Of a stretch of DNA of 64,000 nt, positions 7,996 through 16,462 are shown in pieces. The notes under the pieces were generated by a model, which worked only from the letters and a program-made list of their open reading frames with translations, was not told the DNA's origin and did not search any database. The stretch is from NCBI GenBank assembly GCA_044355655.1, contig JBIKXS010000011.1, positions 1-64,000 of the forward strand. Direction: 5' to 3'. The DNA comes from UBA3064 sp023258775 (GTDB lineage Bacteria; Pseudomonadota; Gammaproteobacteria; Burkholderiales; Burkholderiaceae_E). The position numbers were made by a program, and so were the translations under genes. The stretch's first letter is position 1; every line of letters begins with the position of its first letter.

Positions 7996-8175
7996 ATGAA
8001 GTTTCGAGATCTTTTCCATGTGCTGCGACATCCCGAGCGTGAGTCACGATGCCATGAACTCACTGATCAAGAACGCGAGGAGGCTGCTCGTCGTGTCGAA
8101 CTTTTGTTGGCGCAACGCCTTAAACCTTCTAACATCGCTGAGATCCCGAGTAAATCCTCTGATCAAATGCTTTGA
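7996..8175 (+). CDS. small protein between MerR and BLUF genes
   Basis: A 59-residue charged protein (MKFRDLFHVLRHPER start, Arg/Glu-rich helix ELTDQEREEAARRVELLLAQ in the middle). The ATG at 7996 has GAAGGG seven bases upstream, an excellent ribosome site; the ATG at 7990 is too close to it. No family is recognised. It reads rightward, 97 bases before the BLUF gene, and is probably co-transcribed. In E. coli the BluR/BluF pair controls small connector-like proteins, so a small regulatory target or partner is a reasonable guess, not a conclusion. Confidence 0.5.
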   Translation: MKFRDLFHVLRHPERESRCHELTDQEREEAARRVELLLAQRLKPSNIAEIPSKSSDQML

Positions 8176-8272
8176 GTCTTCGAAGCACGAGCTTGATATC
8201 TCGTCATGAGATGCGCAGATTTTTCATCGAGTCGGAATCCGAATTAACCGACATTTAAATGGAGTTCAACGA

Positions 8273-8920
8273 ATGCTTCGAGTGACTTACCTAAGCCGCG
8301 AAACCGATTCTTTCTCTGCAAGAGGTTTGGTTGAACTGTTAGAACATTGTAAGAATAATAATCCGGCATTGGGTGTTACGGGAATGTTGATGTATGCCAA
8401 TGGGACTTTTTTACAAACCCTAGAAGGCGAGGCGGAAACGGTTGAAATACTGCTTGCCAAAATTGAACGCGATAAGCGTCACCATGGCTTTCAAGTGATC
8501 AAGCGCGAATCGATCGATGAGCGAATTTACAAGAATTGGAGTATGGGATTTGAGCGACTCACTGAAGCAGCCCTTCATGACGAGCCTGCGCTAAAGGCTT
8601 TTCAGTTGGATGACTTCAACCCGGAGTTTTTGAGCGCACACCCAAGTGTTGTTGAGAATTTAATTCAACGCCACCGATCGCTTCATTGGGATCCTCTGAT
8701 CCGTGAGATTGATGCGAGGGATCAATTTATCGCCGAATTGCGTGGCGCACTGCTCAATGCCCGACAGCGCAATGAACAAGCGCTGTTATTGATAGAGTCT
8801 GTGGTCGAAGCTTCTGCTGAAGGTAATCTCACTGATATCCATCTTCAGCTTTGCCGTCGGATGGTCGAAACACTGCGCAACCCTCAGCAACCCTCCATGA
8901 GCCCTAGTAAAGGTCATTGA
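8273..8920 (+). CDS. BLUF-domain blue-light photoreceptor
   Basis: A 215-residue protein with an N-terminal BLUF domain (about residues 1-95) that binds FAD and senses blue light. The key residues are Tyr6, Asn30, Gln48, Trp89 and Met91, each exactly 15 positions before the AppA residues Tyr21, Asn45, Gln63, Trp104 and Met106. The typical GVTGMLMY, FLQTLEGE and WSMGF segments are present. The remaining 120 residues look helical with no GGDEF or EAL domain, so output is probably by protein contact. GGAG lies eight bases before the ATG. The neighbouring MerR regulator is the obvious partner. Confidence 0.93.
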   Translation: MLRVTYLSRETDSFSARGLVELLEHCKNNNPALGVTGMLMYANGTFLQTLEGEAETVEILLAKIERDKRHHGFQVIKRESIDERIYKNWSMGFERLTEAALHDEPALKAFQLDDFNPEFLSAHPSVVENLIQRHRSLHWDPLIREIDARDQFIAELRGALLNARQRNEQALLLIESVVEASAEGNLTDIHLQLCRRMVETLRNPQQPSMSPSKGH

Positions 8921-8975
8921 ACCCCAGTAAACCCCCAGTGAACCCCCAGTAAACCACCAGTAAACTCAATAAACC
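8918..8975 (+). repeat. stop-codon-containing tandem repeat after BLUF gene
   Basis: About five units of a roughly 11-base repeat start at the BLUF stop codon. Successive units are TGAACCCCAG, TAAACCCCCAG, TGAACCCCCAG, TAAACCACCAG and TAAACTCAA, followed by TAAACC. Every unit begins with a stop codon. The last codons of the gene (AACCCTCAG, CAACCCTCC) are degenerate relatives. Stops thus fall in all three frames. No hairpin or T-tract is present. Confidence 0.9.
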
Positions 8976-9072
8976 TAGCCAGACCTGATCTACCCATGGT
9001 CCGATGCTCGAAAACAGAATCAATAAGGGCTGTCGTCGTTGACGCAAGACTATTTGGGCGAGCAGCACCGAG

Positions 9073-9567
9073 ATGAAGCTAAAACTAAGCTTGATCCTGT
9101 TAATGATTGTCGCCGGGATCGATGGTACCAATGCTCAGGCCCTGGACGCAATTCGAGGACATTTTCGGGACTTCAGAGCCAGATTTGACGATCATCAAAG
9201 ATTAAACGGTCAGATTTTAAAGCGAGGTGAGATTGATACAAAGGCTAGGGGCCAGGACCTGGTGCATAATTCATCCGGTACTTGGTACCTTTTGAAATCT
9301 GGTCATCGCTTATACCTTCAATCTGGGGAAGATTTTAGATCAAGCCCTGGCCCCGATTATCACGTTTATGTGAGCAGTGGCCCAGCCATCAAAGACAATC
9401 CAGAATTTGGACCGCAGCAGGTCGAGGTGGCCCGGCTGGCAAAGCCTAATGGCGCATCGTATTACCTTTTGAAGACTGAAAACCTGAATGATGTTGCAAG
9501 CGTTCTTATTTGGTGTAAACAGTTTAAGGAATATATCGGTTCGGCAGATTTGATGAAGCCCAACTGA
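9073..9567 (+). CDS. secreted DM13-domain protein
   Basis: A 164-residue protein with a signal peptide (MKLKLSLILLMIVAGIDGTNA) and a DM13-like domain over about residues 45-155: GQILKRGEID, SSGTWYLLKSGHRLYL, then DFRSSPGPDYHVYVSSG, and a final WCKQF with the conserved Cys. DM13 domains have been proposed to take part in redox or electron-transfer reactions at the cell surface; bacterial roles are undetermined. The gene follows the BLUF gene and its repeat by about 100 bases, so light control is possible but unproven. Confidence 0.75.
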   Translation: MKLKLSLILLMIVAGIDGTNAQALDAIRGHFRDFRARFDDHQRLNGQILKRGEIDTKARGQDLVHNSSGTWYLLKSGHRLYLQSGEDFRSSPGPDYHVYVSSGPAIKDNPEFGPQQVEVARLAKPNGASYYLLKTENLNDVASVLIWCKQFKEYIGSADLMKPN

Positions 9568-9687
9568 TAGATCCGTCGCCCCGATCGAGCGCTGGGCTTA
9601 ATGAATGGCTTGAAGCGTTCATCGAACAACTTGAAAGGGATGGTCGGAAAACCAAGGCTACGGGTAGGATTGTTTCAGGCGAGCGAG

Positions 9688-10299
9688 TTATTGTTGAGGC
9701 CTCTGTGCTCTTTGTTCAAGCCGCTTGAGCAAACGTCTAATCGCGGCAAATCGCAGCGTGGCGCGACGGACAAGTTTTGCGCCGAGCCAGTCGTTTCTGC
9801 CCGGTCCTTTTAGGTGCTTGGGCAAAATTCGAATCGTCAGTATGAGCAGGCTGTAGAGCACTAACTTGCCGGCGAGTACGAAAATACAAATGCTTAGTGG
9901 CGAAAATCCCGCCAGTGCGGCTACCGCCACCGCAGCCCTTGGGCTGTCTGGAAAGGTTGCGATGATCGTCAAAGAAAGTTTGCCCCAATCCTGGATCAGA
10001 CTAAGCGCCTGGCTCCAAGCCGGTGCTTGACGTTCTACTTCTAACCACGATGTCAGGGCAGTAGTCTGAGCAATACCCGTTAGCAGCGTGGCAAGCAGGC
10101 CTGCGCTAAGTGCGGCAGCGCAGGCGAAAGAAACCGCTATAAGCATCTTGCGATGCGGCTGTAGGATCATTAAAGCAAGCGCCAGGAACTCCGAGGGCAT
10201 CACTGGCAAGACACTGTCAAAAACCGATAAAGCTGCGAGGCAGGCTATCGCGTAGGGTCGTTGACCATGCACTAGCAGCCAGAGAAACAGCTTTTTCAT
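9688..10299 (-). CDS. DedA/VTT-like membrane protein
   Basis: A 203-residue membrane protein taken from the ATG at 10299 (a TTG at 10314 is also possible). It has about five hydrophobic segments. FDSVLPVMPSEFLALAL near residue 27 and the FPDSPRAAVAVAALAGFSPL segment resemble the reentrant-loop signatures of the YqaA/VTT branch of the DedA superfamily, which moves phospholipid or supports membrane homeostasis. A basic tail (KRLEQRAQRPQQ) follows. It converges with the DM13 gene and lies about 40 bases after the DUF3857 gene, possibly in one leftward transcript. Confidence 0.65.
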   Translation of the reverse strand: MKKLFLWLLVHGQRPYAIACLAALSVFDSVLPVMPSEFLALALMILQPHRKMLIAVSFACAAALSAGLLATLLTGIAQTTALTSWLEVERQAPAWSQALSLIQDWGKLSLTIIATFPDSPRAAVAVAALAGFSPLSICIFVLAGKLVLYSLLILTIRILPKHLKGPGRNDWLGAKLVRRATLRFAAIRRLLKRLEQRAQRPQQ

Positions 10300-10342
10300 G
10301 TACCTTGTAGCCAAGCCTTAGGGGCGAGACTTGGTCTAGCGG

Positions 10343-12244
10343 TCAACGTACAAACACCTGACTTCGCACATCGCGCCTGATGGCGAGCCTTGCCTTTTCC
10401 CAGGCGATCGCATCGGCTTGATCACACACAGACTTTTTAAAGTCAATGAGCAGGCGCCTCGTGGCACGAATCACCTGACCTGCCCGGTGATAGCTTGCGC
10501 TGTAGTGAATACCTGGTACGTTATAAAAGACATCCGTTGGGATTTGGTCGATCTTGACCTTTTCGGGTAGGGTGAGTTCGGTGTGTTCATCGATGTTATA
10601 GAGGTCGCACTTAAACGGTGTTACCCGATCGGTGATCTGGCGATAGGCAGAGGTATGGAAAATTGTCGCCATCGTCAAACCATAGGGCAGGGTGAAGGCG
10701 CTTTTACCTGGCAGGTTGGCGATCTCATCGAGTTCGTAGGACGTGGTAACAAACCAGTTGGTACTCAGATCAAGCGGGTCGCCGTACTTGAAGCTTCCCT
10801 TGCCCGATTCCTTGTTCCGGTTGAGCATCCAGTCCACGGTATTTTGTGGGTCCTTGTGTTGACGGTCATGCCAGGCCTGCCGCGAGCTAATGGCATAGGT
10901 GCCACCGTAGTGCATGGTACTTTCCCCTTTGATGCGACCATCGGAAAGCATCACCATGCGGCTTAACACACGAACCCCGTCTCGGGTCGATGCCTGGGGT
11001 GGGGTTCGCTTGAGTTCCCCGGTGGCGGTGATGATGACCGGCTTATTACTGTCGCCCGTTGGGAGGGTACCTACGGCTGCAAACTGCGCGGTGGAATCCA
11101 CATAAAGATCAAGCGAGGGGACGTAGGTAATCACATGATTGATCGGGTTGGACACTGCGAGTTCGGGAAGCCCGTAAGCCTCGCCCAAGTTAATGAGGGC
11201 AGGCGAACTTTCAATGCCTACCGCACGCAACATGGCTTCAAGCAAGGCAACGTGGTCTTTGCAATCGCCATATCGTGTGGCAAAGATCTCGGTGGCTTTG
11301 CGCGGCACAAAGCCGCCAGCACCGACATACACACCCAGGTATCGAATGTGTTGGGCCACCCAATCGTGAAGGATGCGCAGTTTGTCGCGATCGCTGCCAG
11401 CCTTGGCGGTTAATGATTGAGCAAGCGTTTTAATCGCTTCATCAGCCTCACTATGAGGCCTTGAGCGTGCGTGATAGGCTCTGCCCAGTGCGCCCCAATC
11501 GGCAAAGCTCGTCGCACCGATCCAGGCAGCGAAGTCGGTGCTATCGACTTCAGCGCGCTCGCTGGCGATCGCAACAGGCTGCACGACTGAAAACTCATAG
11601 CGTATCGAACCCGGTGGATCTTCAGGCTGCGCAGGCACCTGTCCACCGCTTATGTGAAAGCCTTGGAGCTTTTTGAGCAAAGCCTCGCCCTGATGAGACT
11701 TAGCCGTCACCTTGATCGGAAGCTTGGGGTCGTGGACCAGCGTGAAGCGATAGTCAAGCTGAGGAATCGCAGGCGAGAAAAACTCGCCGATGAAAAAGTG
11801 CCCCGGAAAGTAGGGCGTGTGGTGATGATTGTCGAGCCGTACATAAAGCTTGCTGCCGATGGCAACCTGGGGAAAGATCACGATCTTTTGCTTGCGATCG
11901 CTAAAAATTCGGCCGTCGTCGTCATCGGCCACATCTTGGGTGCGGATCTGATCGGCGGGCACGACAATCCTCGTGCCATCAGGCTTTTCGGTGTAGGCCT
12001 CAAGAATCTCAACGGTCTCAAGCGATCCCACATAGCCAAAGCGCTGCTCGCCTTCTTTCTCAACGCCTGTGGGCGTGTCGATGCGAATCGCTCGCTCCAT
12101 TTGATAGCGGTTTGAGCCATCGGCTTTTACATCCACCCGAATGTGCTCTTTGAGCACGGTATAGGACGGCTTGTATTGCGCAAGCGCATATCCATGAGTA
12201 AGCAAAACAAGCAAGAGGCAAAAGCGCAAAAACAATGGCTTCAT
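10343..12244 (-). CDS. DUF3857 and transglutaminase-like domain protein
   Basis: A 633-residue exported protein. The ATG at 12244 has AGGA six bases upstream and opens a signal peptide ending ALAQ; an extension to 12283 adds residues before it and is rejected. Residues about 45-230 fit DUF3857. A transglutaminase-like core follows with catalytic Cys in YGDCKDHVALLEAML, His in NPINHVITYV and Asp in LYVDSTAQFA, a complete Cys-His-Asp triad. The C-terminal 220 residues are beta-rich. Substrate and partners are unknown; a periplasmic protease or transamidase role is likely. Confidence 0.88.
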   Translation of the reverse strand: MKPLFLRFCLLLVLLTHGYALAQYKPSYTVLKEHIRVDVKADGSNRYQMERAIRIDTPTGVEKEGEQRFGYVGSLETVEILEAYTEKPDGTRIVVPADQIRTQDVADDDDGRIFSDRKQKIVIFPQVAIGSKLYVRLDNHHHTPYFPGHFFIGEFFSPAIPQLDYRFTLVHDPKLPIKVTAKSHQGEALLKKLQGFHISGGQVPAQPEDPPGSIRYEFSVVQPVAIASERAEVDSTDFAAWIGATSFADWGALGRAYHARSRPHSEADEAIKTLAQSLTAKAGSDRDKLRILHDWVAQHIRYLGVYVGAGGFVPRKATEIFATRYGDCKDHVALLEAMLRAVGIESSPALINLGEAYGLPELAVSNPINHVITYVPSLDLYVDSTAQFAAVGTLPTGDSNKPVIITATGELKRTPPQASTRDGVRVLSRMVMLSDGRIKGESTMHYGGTYAISSRQAWHDRQHKDPQNTVDWMLNRNKESGKGSFKYGDPLDLSTNWFVTTSYELDEIANLPGKSAFTLPYGLTMATIFHTSAYRQITDRVTPFKCDLYNIDEHTELTLPEKVKIDQIPTDVFYNVPGIHYSASYHRAGQVIRATRRLLIDFKKSVCDQADAIAWEKARLAIRRDVRSQVFVR

Positions 12245-12393
12245 GGTAAGTCCTGGGATTAACGGGCTAGAATCTCGGCCCACTATGCTTGAGAACGATA
12301 TAGCTTTCCAGCCTTGAGCGTCGCGGAATGCGAAGGCAAGAAGCCATTCGATTAGGTTATTAAGCTTATATTAAACAAAGGAACGATCAAACA

Positions 12394-12945
12394 TTAAGGA
12401 TGATCATCTATTTGCTTAGCTTCGTGATGCAAAGCGTCACGAGAGTTTGAATCCTGATTCTCGTCGAAGTCCAGTTGAATTGACCAAGCGCTTGGTCCGG
12501 GGCAATCTTGTGACCAATTAATTTTTTTGAGATGAGTAATGTATCCAGGAGCTCCGTATCGAATACGATCTAAAACTTTGTAATAGTCAGTATCGTCTGG
12601 GCTTAGTTTTCTAAGCTGCCAAAGCTTATAGTGATCAACGCTCGATTCCCAGTCCTTAAAGTGCAGGTAGTGACTAGTTCGAAACCCAAACAAGTTGTTC
12701 TTTGACATCAAATGCCGGCTTTTGAGCCAACCAGTCTCAAGAATTACTTGCTGCATCACGATCTTGGGAAACAAGATCTTTGACTGGCAAATTCGATCGA
12801 AAACTGCGCTAACGCTTGGGTGTGCGTATGTTTCGATCGTTAACTTCTTGTGTTGGCGAAATATTTTTTTTGATTTTTTGCTTGATGCAAAACTTTCTTG
12901 CGAAGTGAGGCAAAAAGTTAACGCAGTAAAAGCGATGACGAGCAT
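12394..12945 (-). CDS. GH73-like glucosaminidase (peptidoglycan hydrolase)
   Basis: A 183-residue secreted protein from the ATG at 12945, which opens a signal peptide (MLVIAFTALTFCLTSQESFAS). The frame runs on to 13287 but overlaps the monooxygenase gene antisense and lacks protein character there. The core QQVILETGWLKS, KNNLFGFR and a YxxL-like segment match glucosaminidase (Bax/FlgJ-like) domains, with Glu of ETGW as the likely catalytic acid. It would cut the glycan backbone of peptidoglycan. Its AT content looks higher than that of its neighbours, so acquisition is possible. Confidence 0.8.
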   Translation of the reverse strand: MLVIAFTALTFCLTSQESFASSKKSKKIFRQHKKLTIETYAHPSVSAVFDRICQSKILFPKIVMQQVILETGWLKSRHLMSKNNLFGFRTSHYLHFKDWESSVDHYKLWQLRKLSPDDTDYYKVLDRIRYGAPGYITHLKKINWSQDCPGPSAWSIQLDFDENQDSNSRDALHHEAKQIDDHP

Positions 12946-13057
12946 CGCTTTATTGCGCCAAAGGTTCAAGACAGAACCTGCTAAAGCGCTAACCTGCTGC
13001 CCCAATACGCGCGATTGTAGTGGGCCACCGAAGTAAGCTGTCGATGGCCTAGGCGGG

Positions 13058-14845
13058 TCAGCTTTCGTGGTGTACAGCGGCAAGTTCATAGACAGGCGTC
13101 TCAAGACCCTCATAGCGAGCCTTGAGTTGTAGACCCATGAATTGAGAGTAGTGCCGGTTTTGATGCAAGTTACCGCCTTGCACCCAGAGATGCGGTACCT
13201 GCGTCGGCTTCCACATGTTGCGCAGTTCACCCTCCCAAGGACCAGGATCTTTGGGCGTATCAGAGCCCAACCCCCAAACCTTGCCAAGCTTATCAGCCAC
13301 TTCGGGTGAGATCAGATCAGCAAGCCATTGATTCATCGAGCCATAGCCTGTGGCGTAGATGATCAGGTCGGCTTCGAGTTCGGTGCCATCGCTAAGTACG
13401 ACACTCTTGGAATTGATTTTTACAATATTAACACCGCTCTTTAATTTAACGCGACCGTCAGCGACGAGTTCTGAAGCGCCGACATCGATGTAATAACCTG
13501 AACCACGCCGCAGATACTTCATGAATAGGCCCGACCCGTCAATACCAAAATCGAGCATGAAGCCAGCTTGCTCCAAGCGCGCATAAAGATCAGCGTCGCG
13601 CTTTTTCATTTCTTCGTACACCGGAATATGAAAGCTGTGCATGATCTTGTAGGGCACGCTTGCAAAGATCAAATCTGCTTTGTGGTGGTCAATCCCGCTT
13701 TTCACGGCTTGCTCGGAGTAAAGCCCGCCCAAGGCAAGCTCCATCAGGGATTCGGAGGGTGCAATGTGGGTGGAAGATCGCTGAATCATCGTGACATCGA
13801 CATCTTCTTCCCAGAGGGCAGCACAAATATCATGGGCCGAGTTGTTTGAACCAAGCACGACCGCTTTCTTGCCGCGATAGTTTTCAGCGCCGGGAAATTT
13901 GCTGGAATGGAACTGATCACCCTCAAAGCTGTCTGCCCCCTCAATCGAGGGTACGTTGGGATAGCCAGACACACCAAGCGCGATGACGAGTTCCTTAGGG
14001 CGTAGGGTAACTTCGCGTCCTTCGCGTTCTACGGTCACTTCCCACTCGCGACGCGTTTCGTTGTAGCTCGCCTTCTTGCAGGATGTTGAGTTCCAATAGT
14101 TGAGCTCCATCACCTTGGTATAGGTCTCAAGCCAGTCACCTAACTTGTCTTTGGGTGCAAAAACTGGCCAGTCATCAGGAAAGGGCATGTAGGGCAGGTG
14201 GTCGTACCAGACCGGGTCGTGCAGGCAAAGTGATTTATAGCGGTTGCGCCATGAATCACCCGCACGGGCGTTCTTCTCAATAATGATAGCGGGTACGCCA
14301 AGTTTGCGAAGTCTGGCACCAAGAATGATCCCCGCCTGGCCGCCACCGACTATCACGACATAAGGCTGCTTGGTATAGCCCAGCGTTTGAGCCTCGTCGT
14401 CTCGGCTTTCCTTCCAGGTTTTTCGCCCTTTGTATGAGCCGTGTTCAACCCCTTTGGGCCGACTCTCGCCTTTAGCTTCTTCAAATCCCTTGAGCTCAAC
14501 CATGGTGGTCAAAAGCGTCCAGGCTTTACCATCGCGAAGGCGAAGGAGGCCTTTGCCGCGTGACACGAGGGTTTCAAAGGTAAACCAAGCCTCTGTGATG
14601 CCATCGGTCTCTGTAGCATTACCTTCGAGCACCCAATGTGATGGCCTTGTCTTTTCGAGCGTTGCTTGAAGCATGTCGCGAATCTGTGCTTGACCCTCGG
14701 TGGTTTTTAGATTCCAGGTAAACGATACAAGGTCTCGCCAGTAGGACTCGGCATGGAACATATCGACTGCCTTGTCGATATCCTGCTTTTGTAGTGCTGC
14801 ATCAAACTCGATGAGCCATTTTTTGGCACTTTCATCTGCGCGCAT
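13058..14845 (-). CDS. flavin-containing monooxygenase with N-terminal SnoaL-like domain
   Basis: A 595-residue protein from the ATG at 14845 with GGGAGA upstream. Residues 1-130 resemble a SnoaL/NTF2-like fold (FDAALQKQDIDKAVDMF, W-x-D-L-V-S-F-T-W). Then comes an FAD-binding GGGQAGIILGARL (about residue 170), a FEGDQFHSSKF segment like the FMO/BVMO fingerprint, and an NADPH-binding VVLGSNNSAHDICA. This is the layout of YUCCA-like and putative flavoprotein monooxygenases. They use NADPH and O2 to oxidise amines, sulfides or ketones; the substrate is unknown. It lies downstream of a dioxygenase gene in the same direction. Confidence 0.88.
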   Translation of the reverse strand: MRADESAKKWLIEFDAALQKQDIDKAVDMFHAESYWRDLVSFTWNLKTTEGQAQIRDMLQATLEKTRPSHWVLEGNATETDGITEAWFTFETLVSRGKGLLRLRDGKAWTLLTTMVELKGFEEAKGESRPKGVEHGSYKGRKTWKESRDDEAQTLGYTKQPYVVIVGGGQAGIILGARLRKLGVPAIIIEKNARAGDSWRNRYKSLCLHDPVWYDHLPYMPFPDDWPVFAPKDKLGDWLETYTKVMELNYWNSTSCKKASYNETRREWEVTVEREGREVTLRPKELVIALGVSGYPNVPSIEGADSFEGDQFHSSKFPGAENYRGKKAVVLGSNNSAHDICAALWEEDVDVTMIQRSSTHIAPSESLMELALGGLYSEQAVKSGIDHHKADLIFASVPYKIMHSFHIPVYEEMKKRDADLYARLEQAGFMLDFGIDGSGLFMKYLRRGSGYYIDVGASELVADGRVKLKSGVNIVKINSKSVVLSDGTELEADLIIYATGYGSMNQWLADLISPEVADKLGKVWGLGSDTPKDPGPWEGELRNMWKPTQVPHLWVQGGNLHQNRHYSQFMGLQLKARYEGLETPVYELAAVHHES

Positions 14846-14960
14846 GATTGGTCTCCCTGTTGAAAAGTTTATGGATGTCAAAGCTTCAACTTAATCAACA
14901 AGGTTCGACTCGTCAATTGTATGTCGACACGGAATCTGTAGCTGACCTGAATCAATGATT

Positions 14961-15121
14961 TCAGAAATTAGATTTAATCGCTTCTTTGGATTCAATCGAG
15001 ATCATGACCCACCGATAGGCTTGATCAAGATTCGGAATCGCAGGATGGATCCTGCAGCGCCGAAAGGGAAATTCGCGGTGCTCGATGTCTTGGTACAGGA
15101 TATAAATCCCGTCGATGTCTA
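14961..15121 (-). other. possible coding remnant between dioxygenase and monooxygenase genes
   Basis: Leftward from about 15121 an open stretch of roughly 50 codons reads like real protein (YILYQDIEHREFPFRR, then YRWVMISIESKEAIKSNF) and ends at a TGA at 14961-14963. There is no ATG, GTG or TTG near its upstream end, which runs into the 3' end of the dioxygenase gene. It could be the tail of a decayed gene or use an unusual start. I recognise no family. Confidence 0.3.
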
Positions 15122-15970
15122 GGTGATCTGTGCTGAGTCAGCAATCGTAATTCGCCTCAGCAATCGTCGATATCCCTCGTAGCCCCCGGTAGCGCGGTGA
15201 ACCAAACTACGGTTGTCCCATATTAAGAGGCTGTCTTCCTCCCAGCGATGTCGATAAATGATGTCCTCACTGCCCATGTATACGAATAGTTCTTTAAGCA
15301 AATCCTGTCCTTCATCATCGGGTACGCCTTCAATGCCTATGGTGTAGGCTGGACTAACAAAAAGCGCTGCTTTGCCCGTCTCAGGATGTACGCGTTTGAT
15401 CGGATGGGTCTGTGTCTTGCGTGCTTTTGGGCTGTAACGGATTGCCATGGATCGACCCATGGCGCGATCACTTTCGCCGTAGGCTCCATCCGGTGCATAG
15501 CCCAGGCGAGCCGAATGGACGGCCATTTTTGAACCTACCGAATCGGAAAGTGCTTTAGGGAGCAGTTCCCAGGCAGCGTATTGATTCGCAAAGAGCGTAT
15601 CACCGCCGATTGGTGGGATAACACAACCGTAAAGAGCAGTTGCTGCCGGCGGTTTTGGAAGAAAACTCCAGTCTGAGTGCCAGTTTTCAGCGAAGAGCTT
15701 GGTTTTCTCGCCTGCTTCTCTGCGCACCTCAACAACATGCTTGTGCCCGGGAATCGGCGCAATAAACGGGTCTTCACTTCGAGGACCGAGTTGAAGTGTG
15801 ATCTGTTCAAGATCGCCAACACTTAATTGCTGGTCGACAATCGCGATCACCTGATGTTCCAACCAAATTTCGCGCAGTTGTTTTACGAGATCGGCAGAAA
15901 GTGGCTCGCTTAGGTCCAACCCGCGGATGGTTGCACCGCAACTCGAATTCGAAGGGATGACTTCAAACAT
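15119..15970 (-). CDS. TauD/TfdA family dioxygenase (second copy)
   Basis: A 283-residue Fe(II)/2-oxoglutarate dioxygenase, not closely similar to the one at 2.2-3.0 kb. HxD lies in NWHSDWSF (about residues 106-113), followed by PPIGGDTLFANQ; the distal His is in IWDNRSLVHRATGGY and the 2-oxoglutarate Arg in GYRRLLRRITI. The ATG at 15970 overlaps the previous stop as TGATG with GGAGA just upstream, so its translation is coupled to the DUF2784 gene. The substrate is unknown. The flavin monooxygenase lies downstream in the same direction. Confidence 0.87.
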   Translation of the reverse strand: MFEVIPSNSSCGATIRGLDLSEPLSADLVKQLREIWLEHQVIAIVDQQLSVGDLEQITLQLGPRSEDPFIAPIPGHKHVVEVRREAGEKTKLFAENWHSDWSFLPKPPAATALYGCVIPPIGGDTLFANQYAAWELLPKALSDSVGSKMAVHSARLGYAPDGAYGESDRAMGRSMAIRYSPKARKTQTHPIKRVHPETGKAALFVSPAYTIGIEGVPDDEGQDLLKELFVYMGSEDIIYRHRWEEDSLLIWDNRSLVHRATGGYEGYRRLLRRITIADSAQIT

Positions 15971-16428
15971 CAAAATTCTCCATGACTTCCCTGCTTGATC
16001 ACTGTGGCTTCGAATGCCTGGCTCTTGTCGATTTCATTGCGCTTCTGGACCGAGTTTTCCAGCGAGCACTTAGCATGAGGCGGTACAAAAAACCAGAGCC
16101 AAATAGCCCATGCGGTACATAACAAGTAGAGGGCCGCAAAAAACGCTAACGGAAGGTTCCAATATAGTAAGTCATGAACGACGCGGGCAAGAAACATTCC
16201 TTCCGAAGAATCATCTCTGAGCTTTACTTCCAAAAGCGTCAAGGGACAGTGCTGTCCGAGAAGCGTTTGTACAGCGATAAAAAGCATCATGAACAGGTGT
16301 AGCAATCTGATCGGTCGATGATGTACCCAAGCCCAACGGCGTCTTCCGATAGGAATCAAGACCAGAAGCGAGGCGTTGAACACAACGACGCCGAGGTGGG
16401 TGAACATGACAGCATCTGCGATCGTCAT
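15970..16428 (-). CDS. DUF2784 membrane protein
   Basis: A 152-residue membrane protein with the DUF2784 pattern: DAVMFTHLGVVVFNASLLV at the start, WAWVHHRPIRLLHLFMML, and CPLTLLEVKLRDDS. It has three or four helices (about residues 5-27, 42-60 and 95-115) and a 40-residue hydrophilic tail. The stop overlaps the dioxygenase start (TGATG), so the two proteins are made together. That pairing is unusual, as DUF2784 proteins have no assigned function. Confidence 0.75.
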   Translation of the reverse strand: MTIADAVMFTHLGVVVFNASLLVLIPIGRRRWAWVHHRPIRLLHLFMMLFIAVQTLLGQHCPLTLLEVKLRDDSSEGMFLARVVHDLLYWNLPLAFFAALYLLCTAWAIWLWFFVPPHAKCSLENSVQKRNEIDKSQAFEATVIKQGSHGEF

Positions 16429-16462
16429 AGGTTCTAACTTTTAAAAATCAAGTGCTTAAGAT

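Noticed and set aside
8918..8975. Short CRISPR-like array
   Set aside because: Units are about 11 bases and contiguous, with no spacers between them; there are no cas genes.
12946..13287. N-terminal extension of the glucosaminidase frame
   Set aside because: It overlaps the monooxygenase antisense, while a signal peptide starts at 12945.
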